Source: Oceanithermus profundus DSM 14977
GTDB taxonomy: Bacteria; Deinococcota; Deinococci; Deinococcales; Marinithermaceae
Assembly (NCBI RefSeq): GCF_000183745.1
Contig: NC_014761.1
Coordinates: forward strand, 1,054,001 to 1,118,000
DNA length: 64,000 bases
Direction: 5' to 3'
In this document: in pieces, positions 58,826 through 64,000 of the stretch
How positions within the stretch are numbered: the first letter of the stretch is position 1
Layout of the letters: each line of letters begins with the position of its first letter
Notes under the pieces: model-generated
What the model saw: the letters and a program-made list of their open reading frames with translations, nothing else
Told to the model about the DNA's origin: nothing
Databases searched by the model: none
Made by a program: the position numbers and the translations under genes

Positions 58826-59422
58826 GTGAAGGTCGTCGGCCTCACCGGCAACATCGGCAGCGGCAAGACCACGGTCGCGCACGAGCTCGAGCGGCTGGGG
58901 GCCGAGGTGATCTACGCCGACGAGCTCGCCCGCGAGGCGCGCGCGGCGCTGGCTCCGGAGATCTGCCGCGCCTTCCCCGACGCGTGCGCCGAAGGGCGCC
59001 CCGACGACCGCAGGCTGGCGCAGAAGGTCTTCGCGGACCCGGCCGCCCGCCGGCGGCTCGAGGCCATGATCCATCCGTGGGTGAGGCGGGCCGTCCTGCA
59101 GCGGCTCGAGCGGCTGGCGCAGCGCGAAACCCCGCCCGCGCTGGTCGTGCTCGAGCTGCCGCTGCTCTTCGAAACCGGCTGGAACCCCGCGCCCGACGGC
59201 GTTCTCGTCGTCGCCGCCCCGGACGAGCTGCGGGCGCGGCGCGTGGCCGAGCGGTCGGGGCTGTCGCTCGAAGAGTTTCGCGCCCGCGACGCCGCGCAAC
59301 TTCCCCAGGCGGAGAAGGTGCGCCGGGCCGACTGGGTGATCGTCAACGACGGCGACCTCGACGCGCTGCGTGCGCAGGTGCGGCGCTGGTACGCGGAGGT
59401 GGTGCGTGAAGGTTCGGCATGA
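58826..59422 (+). CDS. coaE: Dephospho-CoA kinase
   Basis: 198 residues. P-loop GLTGNIGSGKTTVAHELE at the N-terminus, YADELAREARAAL, IHPWVRRAV and LELPLLFETGWN are CoaE signatures. It performs the last step of coenzyme A synthesis. The GTG start is fixed by the leaderless promoter. The following gene begins 17 bases before its stop. Confidence 0.95.
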   Translation: MKVVGLTGNIGSGKTTVAHELERLGAEVIYADELAREARAALAPEICRAFPDACAEGRPDDRRLAQKVFADPAARRRLEAMIHPWVRRAVLQRLERLAQRETPPALVVLELPLLFETGWNPAPDGVLVVAAPDELRARRVAERSGLSLEEFRARDAAQLPQAEKVRRADWVIVNDGDLDALRAQVRRWYAEVVREGSA

Positions 59423-60218
59423 TGCGTTGGGGGTCTTGGAGCTTCCCGACGATCCTCGGCGGATCGTCAGCCTGGCCCCGAACGTTACCGAGGCGTTGTT
59501 CGCCCTTGGCGCCGGGGAGCGGCTGGTGGGGAGGAGCGCCTTCTGCTGGCGCCCGGACGCCGCGGCCCGTCTTCCCGTCGTATCCAGCTATACGAAAATA
59601 CGCTGGGAACTGCTTCACGAGCTTCGTCCCGACCTCGTCTTCACCACGACGGCGGTGCAAGGGGAGACTACGCGGGCGCTTCACGAACGCGGTTACCCCG
59701 TCTGGCCGCTGCCCCTGCCCAACAGCCCCTGGGGAATCCTCGAAAACCTGGCGACCCTGGGCGCGTTCCTCGGACTTGCGGAGGCCGCCGCCGAGCTCGC
59801 CGGCGCCCTGGCGGCACGCTACGGGGCGCTGGCCGGGAGGCTGCGCGGGTTGCGGGTCTACTTGGAGTACGACCTCGGTGGCCCGATCACGATCGGCCGC
59901 GCCGCGTTCATGAGCGCCGCGTTGGCCCACCTGGGGGCGGTCAACGTCTTCGGCGACCGCCCCGAGGCCTACTTCGAGCCCGAGATCGGCGCCGTGCTGG
60001 AGCGCGCCCCCGACCTCCTCGTCTTCGAACCCAAACGCATCCAGAACCGCGAGGCCCAGCTGCGGGCGGTGGAGCAGAAGCTGGAGGCCCGCGGCTGGCG
60101 CGGCCGGCCCTGGGTCGCGACCCGCGGCGACGAACTGGCGCACTTCGGGCCGGGGTTCTTCGGCTACCTGGAAACCTGGGCGGAGGCGATGGTCAAAGCG
60201 GTCGAAGAGCCCGCCTAG
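59406..60218 (+). CDS. BtuF/FecB-fold metal-chelate binding protein without signal peptide
   Basis: 270 residues, PF01497-type periplasmic-binding fold: [76 protein letters not shown]. Members bind cobalamin, heme or siderophores. Here the protein starts directly with the fold ([19 protein letters not shown]) and has no signal peptide, and no permease gene is adjacent, so it may act in the cytoplasm. The GTG at 59406 overlaps coaE by 17 bases. Confidence 0.78.
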   Translation: MKVRHDALGVLELPDDPRRIVSLAPNVTEALFALGAGERLVGRSAFCWRPDAAARLPVVSSYTKIRWELLHELRPDLVFTTTAVQGETTRALHERGYPVWPLPLPNSPWGILENLATLGAFLGLAEAAAELAGALAARYGALAGRLRGLRVYLEYDLGGPITIGRAAFMSAALAHLGAVNVFGDRPEAYFEPEIGAVLERAPDLLVFEPKRIQNREAQLRAVEQKLEARGWRGRPWVATRGDELAHFGPGFFGYLETWAEAMVKAVEEPA

Positions 60219-60230
60219 GCGGGCTCGGTC

Positions 60231-60320
<90 letters not shown>

Positions 60321-60332
60321 ATGCCGACCTCA

Positions 60333-60361
60333 AGCGTAACAAACCCCGATGGGAGCGTCAA
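60333..60361 (-). promoter_or_regulatory. tRNA-Ser promoter
   Basis: On the minus strand -35 TTGACG (60361-60356), 17-base spacer, -10 TACGCT (60338-60333), 12 bases before the mature tRNA 5' end. Confidence 0.7.
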
Positions 60362-60367
60362 GCATGC

Positions 60368-60373
60368 TAGACT
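60368..60373 (+). promoter_or_regulatory. -10 box TAGACT of proC (leaderless)
   Basis: TAGACT followed by seven bases (TGGGGGC) and the ATG at 60381; divergent from the tRNA-Ser promoter. Confidence 0.55.
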
Positions 60374-60380
60374 TGGGGGC

Positions 60381-61166
60381 ATGAAGTTGGTCTTCGTCGG
60401 CCTGGGCAAGATGGGCCGCAGCATCCTCGAAGGAGTCCTCGCCGCCGAATTTCTCAGCCCCGAGCAGATCGGGGTCATCGACCGGGGGCCGGAGCGCACC
60501 CGCGAACTCGCCGCCCTCTACGGCATCGCGCCGCTCGAGAACGGCGACCTGGCCAGCGCCGAACGCGTGCTGATCGCGGTGCAGCCCAAGCAGTTCCCCG
60601 AGATCGCCGAGCGCATCGCGCACCCCCAGGTGGGCTACCTGAGCATCATGGCGGGGGTTTCCACTGCGGTGCTGGCCCGCCGCCTCGGCACCCGCCGCGT
60701 CGTGCGGGCCATGCCCAACCTGGCCGCCACCATCCGCAAGAGCACCACCGCGCTGACCGCGCCCAAGGAGGCCCAGGAGGTCGGGGACCTGGAGTTCGCG
60801 GTCCGCCTTTTCAAGACCGTGGGCGACGCCTACACCCTCCCCGAAAGGCTTTTCGACGCCTTCACCGGCATGGCCGCTTCCGCGCCCGCCTACCTGGCCA
60901 TCGTCGCCGAGGCGCTCGCCGACGGCGGGGTCAAGATGGGCATCCCCCGCGGCGAGGCGCTCTCCTTCGCCGCGGACGTGCTGGTGGCCACCGGCGAGCT
61001 GATGCGCCTCAAGCACCCCGCGGTCATCAAAGACGAGGTGGCCAGCCCCGGAGGCACCACGATCCACGGCGTGGCGGCCCTGGAAGAGGGGCGGGTGCGG
61101 CACGCCCTCGTTCGCGCGGTCGAGGCCGCGACGCGCCGCGGGCACGAACTCGGGGAGGAAGAATGA
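60381..61166 (+). CDS. proC: Pyrroline-5-carboxylate reductase
   Basis: 261 residues. NADPH-binding [50 protein letters not shown], and the C-terminal proline signature [34 protein letters not shown]. It makes proline in the cytoplasm. The ATG at 60381 aligns with the family start. Its end overlaps the next gene by four bases. Confidence 0.95.
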   Translation: MKLVFVGLGKMGRSILEGVLAAEFLSPEQIGVIDRGPERTRELAALYGIAPLENGDLASAERVLIAVQPKQFPEIAERIAHPQVGYLSIMAGVSTAVLARRLGTRRVVRAMPNLAATIRKSTTALTAPKEAQEVGDLEFAVRLFKTVGDAYTLPERLFDAFTGMAASAPAYLAIVAEALADGGVKMGIPRGEALSFAADVLVATGELMRLKHPAVIKDEVASPGGTTIHGVAALEEGRVRHALVRAVEAATRRGHELGEEE

Positions 61167-61723
61167 CGCGCGCCGCCGTACTCGGGCTGCTCCTCTCCCT
61201 CGCTTCCGCCTTCGCCGCGGCGCCCAACTACTACCCGCACAAGGTCGGCATGCGCTGGCTCTACACCTCGGGGGAGACCCAGGAGCTCAGCGAGACCCGC
61301 CAGGTCTCCGGCCAGGAGGTCTGGGTGCTCACCCACAGCTACGGCGGCGCGGTGCGCTACACCGACTTCCTCCGCTACGGCGAGGACGGGGTCTGGCTCC
61401 TGGGGGTTGACTTTGGCGCGGGCGTGCAGGCCTACGACCCCGCCATCCAGCTCTACCCGCCGGCCCCGCTGCGCGTCGGGCTCGCCTGGAGCAGCCGGGT
61501 GACCTTCCGCGGCTCGACCCTCGTCGTGGTCAACAAGGTGCTGCGGATCGAAGGGGTCGAGGTGCCCGCGGGCCGCTACAACGCCTTCGTCATCCGTTCG
61601 TCGATGACCGCCGAGGGCGGGGGGGCGAACGTCGTCGACATGTACTTCGTTCCGGGAATCGGCATCGTGCGCTACGCCACCCAGGACGGCGGGCAGATCG
61701 ACCTGCAGGACTTCAAGCCTTAG
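61163..61723 (+). CDS. Secreted protein of unknown function
   Basis: 186 residues. A signal peptide ([20 protein letters not shown]) precedes a beta-rich domain starting YYPHKVGMRWLYTSGETQEL and ending in VDMYFVPGIGIVRYATQDGGQIDLQDF. That YYPLxxGxxWxY ... WYxxGvGxVk pattern is common among extracytoplasmic proteins of unknown role. It is coupled to proC by a four-base overlap (ATGA) and ends convergently with the glycosyltransferase gene (11-base overlap). Confidence 0.72.
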   Translation: MTRAAVLGLLLSLASAFAAAPNYYPHKVGMRWLYTSGETQELSETRQVSGQEVWVLTHSYGGAVRYTDFLRYGEDGVWLLGVDFGAGVQAYDPAIQLYPPAPLRVGLAWSSRVTFRGSTLVVVNKVLRIEGVEVPAGRYNAFVIRSSMTAEGGGANVVDMYFVPGIGIVRYATQDGGQIDLQDFKP

Positions 61724-62351
61724 GGCGCAGGGCGTAGCGGAGGATCTGCAGGTACATCCGCAGCCGGTGCGCCAGCCCGGCAAGCAGGCCGCGCTTCTCC
61801 TCCTTGAGCCTCTGCCCGACGCCCTCGAGGGGGACGTAGCGCACGCGCCACCCCCGGCTGCGGGCGTAGCGGGTCAGCTTCAGCTCCACGTCGTAACGGG
61901 CCTGCGCGAGGCCGGGGAGTTCGCGCAAGCGGTCGCGCGCCAGGGCGCGCTGGCCGGAGAGCTGGGGGGTGATGCGGTTGCCGATGTCGCTCAGCCAGCG
62001 CCCCCCGCGAAAGACGCCCACGGTCATGTCGGCCTCGCCCTCGAGCAGCGGGTCGAGGAGAACGCGCAGGTGCTCGGGCTTGAGCCCCGTCAGGTCGGCG
62101 TCCAGGAGGATGACGTAGGGGCTGACGACCTCGGCCAGCCCCGCGGCGTAGGCGCCGCCCTTGCCGCGGTTGACCGGCAGGCGCACCACCCGGGCCCCCG
62201 CGGCGGCCGCCCGCTCGGCGGTGCGGTCGCTGGAGCCGTCGTCCACCACGACGACCGGGAAGCCCGCGGGCTTGACCGCCTCGACGACCTGCGCGATCGT
62301 CGCCTCCTCGTTGTAGGCGGGGATCAACACGGTCGCCAGCGGTTCGGACAC
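61713..62351 (-). CDS. Family 2 glycosyltransferase
   Basis: 212 residues, GT-A fold: TVLIPAYNEEATIAQVVEAV, VVVVDDGSSDRTAERA, PVNRGKGGAYAAGL and the DAD motif in VILLDADLTGLKPEHLRVLL. No C-terminal membrane segment is obvious. It likely moves a sugar from a nucleotide or polyprenyl donor; the product is unknown. The GTG start comes two bases after the rseP stop. Confidence 0.88.
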   Translation of the reverse strand: MSEPLATVLIPAYNEEATIAQVVEAVKPAGFPVVVVDDGSSDRTAERAAAAGARVVRLPVNRGKGGAYAAGLAEVVSPYVILLDADLTGLKPEHLRVLLDPLLEGEADMTVGVFRGGRWLSDIGNRITPQLSGQRALARDRLRELPGLAQARYDVELKLTRYARSRGWRVRYVPLEGVGQRLKEEKRGLLAGLAHRLRMYLQILRYALRPKA

Positions 62352-62353
62352 GG

Positions 62354-63403
62354 CTAACTCCCGAAGAGGCGTTGCACGTCCTGGAAGGTGACGAGCACCA
62401 TGAGCAGGATCAGGAAGACGAAGCCGATGAAGTTGATCAGCGCCTCGTGCTCGGGCCGGATGCGCCCGCCCGAGACGGCGTTGAGGAAGACGAGCAGCAG
62501 CCGCCCGCCGTCGAGGCCGGGGATCGGCAGCAGGTTGAAGACCGCGAGGGAAAGGTTGATCAGCGCCGCGAGCTGCACCACGGCCATGAGGCCGGCCTTG
62601 GCGGCCTCTCCGGCGAGGTTGACGATGCCGACCGGACCCACGAGCTCGTTGCTGGGGCTGCCGACGAGCAGCCCCGCGAGGCCGCGGGTGAAGCTGCGCA
62701 GCATCTCCGGGAGGAAGCGCAGCGAGGTGTCCACTGCGGTCACGAAGGCGCGTACGAAGCCGGGGCGCTCGTAGACCACCTCGGGACCGTACCGCACCCC
62801 CAGCTTGTCGCGCGTGCCGTCCCAGACGAAGCGGATCTCGATTGTCTTCCCTTGCCGTTCGACGGTCAGGGTGTGGGGGCCGGTGCGGCTCTTGACCTCG
62901 TTCAGGTCGGTGTAGTGCTGCAGCGGCCGACCGTCGATGGCGACGATCAGGTCGCCCGGCCGCAACCCGATCTCCTGGGCGAGGCTGCCTTCGACGACCG
63001 AGATCACCTGGGCGTGGGTTTCCACGGGCTTGGGGATGCCCTGGGCGGTGTACACCCAGGCCATCAGGAACCAGGCGAGCAGGAGGTTCATGATCACGCC
63101 GCCCACCAGGATCAGCACCTTGCCCGGCAGGGCCAGGCCCGCGAATCCGTGACGAGGCGGGATGGGCTTCCCCTCCGGGGTGAAGTCGGGGGCCATGCCC
63201 TCGATCTCGGCGTAACCGCCCAGCGGGATCAGCGAGAGCCGCCACTCGGTGCCGGCCCAGCGCATCCGCAGCAGCGGCGGGCCGAAGCCGATGGAAAACG
63301 CCGGGACGCGGACACCCTGGAGACGGGCGGCCAGGTAGTGCCCCAGCTCGTGGATGAAGATCGAAACCCCAAGGATGAGGATCAGAACGACGGCCGTGTT
63401 CAA
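62354..63403 (-). CDS. rseP: RseP/site-2 type zinc metalloprotease
   Basis: 349 residues. Membrane helix with HELGH (His18, Glu19, His22) at the N-terminus, [12 protein letters not shown], a single PDZ domain (~130-200, [19 protein letters not shown]), and [11 protein letters not shown] with the third zinc ligand near residue 300. It cuts membrane proteins such as anti-sigma factors and leftover signal peptides. It lies directly after dxr with a four-base overlap, as in many bacteria. Confidence 0.95.
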   Translation of the reverse strand: MNTAVVLILILGVSIFIHELGHYLAARLQGVRVPAFSIGFGPPLLRMRWAGTEWRLSLIPLGGYAEIEGMAPDFTPEGKPIPPRHGFAGLALPGKVLILVGGVIMNLLLAWFLMAWVYTAQGIPKPVETHAQVISVVEGSLAQEIGLRPGDLIVAIDGRPLQHYTDLNEVKSRTGPHTLTVERQGKTIEIRFVWDGTRDKLGVRYGPEVVYERPGFVRAFVTAVDTSLRFLPEMLRSFTRGLAGLLVGSPSNELVGPVGIVNLAGEAAKAGLMAVVQLAALINLSLAVFNLLPIPGLDGGRLLLVFLNAVSGGRIRPEHEALINFIGFVFLILLMVLVTFQDVQRLFGS

Positions 63404-64000
63404 AGCTGCTCCTCCGCCTCTGCGCGCGCCCAGGCGTCGGCCGCGTAGAGGTTCTCCCAGGTTAACGGGTCGGGCGGGGTTTTGCCTAGAACGGACTCGA
63501 CGACCCGGGCGATGCCGGTGAAGCCGAGCCGGCCCGAGAGAAAGGCCTCGACCGCGACCTCGTTGGCGGCGTTGAGCACGGTGGGGGCCAGCCCCCCCTG
63601 AGCGCCGGCGCGGTAGGCCAGTTCGAGGGCGGGGAAGCGCTGCAGGTCCGGGGGTTCGAAGTCGAGCCGCGGCGGCAACGGCTCCGCGGCCCGGGGGGTG
63701 GGGGCGCGTTCGGGGTAGGTGAGGGCGTACTGGATCGCGAGGCGCATGTCGGTGGGCCCCAGGACCGCCTTGATCTGGCCGTCGACGAAGCGCACCAGCG
63801 AGTGCACGTACGACTGGGGGTGGACGACGACCTTGATGCGTTCCAGCTCCGTTCCGAAGAGGGCGTGCGCCTCGAGCACCTCGAGCCCCTTGTTCATCAG
63901 GGTGGCCGAGTCGATGGTGACCTTGGGGCCCATCGACCAGCGCGGATGGCGGAGCGCCTCCTCGGGGGTGACGCCGCTCAGGTCCTCCGGTCCTTCGCGG
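63400..64000 (-). CDS. dxr: 1-deoxy-D-xylulose 5-phosphate reductoisomerase, C-terminal part (partial)
   Basis: About 199 codons are present and the frame runs off the window end. [63 protein letters not shown] and [22 protein letters not shown] are diagnostic. The enzyme starts the methylerythritol phosphate branch of isoprenoid synthesis. The rseP start overlaps its stop. Confidence 0.96.
   Translation of the reverse strand, partial: REGPEDLSGVTPEEALRHPRWSMGPKVTIDSATLMNKGLEVLEAHALFGTELERIKVVVHPQSYVHSLVRFVDGQIKAVLGPTDMRLAIQYALTYPERAPTPRAAEPLPPRLDFEPPDLQRFPALELAYRAGAQGGLAPTVLNAANEVAVEAFLSGRLGFTGIARVVESVLGKTPPDPLTWENLYAADAWARAEAEEQL

Overview
The window is a G+C-rich (roughly 70%), very densely packed bacterial chromosome segment that reads as Deinococcota, family Thermaceae; a marine thermophile such as Oceanithermus or Marinithermus is my best guess. 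The main reasons are a Taq-type DNA polymerase I with a degenerate proofreading domain and a Taq-identical O-helix, a Gfh1-type transcription factor with an acidic tip, an AroH chorismate mutase of the Thermus type, futalosine-type menaquinone genes, and many genes whose -10 box lies only 6-8 bases before the start codon, the leaderless arrangement typical of Deinococcus-Thermus. I see no insertion sequence, prophage, CRISPR array or rRNA, and no gene-free stretch longer than about 270 bases.

Layout. 1-1140: end of sucC, then sucD and a terminator. 1187-4673 (minus): a membrane protein with a cysteine-less transglutaminase-like domain, and a DUF1501/DUF1800 secreted pair. 4750-8067 (minus): ftsK and an OmpH/Skp-like chaperone. 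8158-8805: CBS-ACT protein. 8863-16756: a complete core Lsr system (autoinducer-2 import, phosphorylation and control): lsrACDB, lsrK and a cupin gene on the minus strand, with a divergent SorC/LsrR-family regulator. 16753-19184 (minus): an LptC/LptA/LptA-like outer-membrane transport set. 19258-21969: a small putative zinc protein, gfh1, lysS and a small unknown. 21970-26214 (minus): hemE-hemH-hemY-sdaA operon. 26295-32806: aroE, a DUF2179-type membrane protein, a YigZ-family gene, polA, glmM, rbfA and a thioesterase. 32853-40139: putrescine-type aminotransferase, RNase R and a pyruvate:ferredoxin oxidoreductase split into two genes. 40195-42588 (minus): metF under a SAM-I riboswitch, dtd, degV. 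42728-45360: serA and an overlapping class V aminotransferase. 45335-49933 (minus): DUF436, aroH, a ClC channel, an amidohydrolase (probable aminofutalosine deaminase) and mqnC. 49971-56377: adenosine-specific kinase, a one-cysteine peroxiredoxin, rpiA, two tandem small paralogs, an ArsC/Spx-like protein, a NatAB-like ABC exporter, and metG. 56363-58808 (minus): a PqqD-MEMO fusion and a CCA/poly(A) polymerase family gene. 58826-61723: coaE, a signal-less BtuF-fold protein, tRNA-Ser(GGA) on the minus strand, proC and a secreted unknown. 61713-64000 (minus): glycosyltransferase 2, rseP and the end of dxr.

The most notable system is the Lsr cluster. The receptor keeps all six residues known to contact AI-2, the kinase and both permeases are recognisably LsrK, LsrC and LsrD, and a divergent regulator gene is flanked by matching TATGTGCACA sites that overlap both start points. 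The usual phospho-AI-2 processing genes lsrF and lsrG are missing and a cupin occupies their place. A second highlight is a SAM-I riboswitch before metF, with perfectly complementary segments that form a translational on/off switch.

Limits: all family calls come from reading motifs and recalled family sequences; no database search was run. Start codons were chosen from Shine-Dalgarno motifs, leaderless -10 spacing and overlaps, and are less certain than stop codons.
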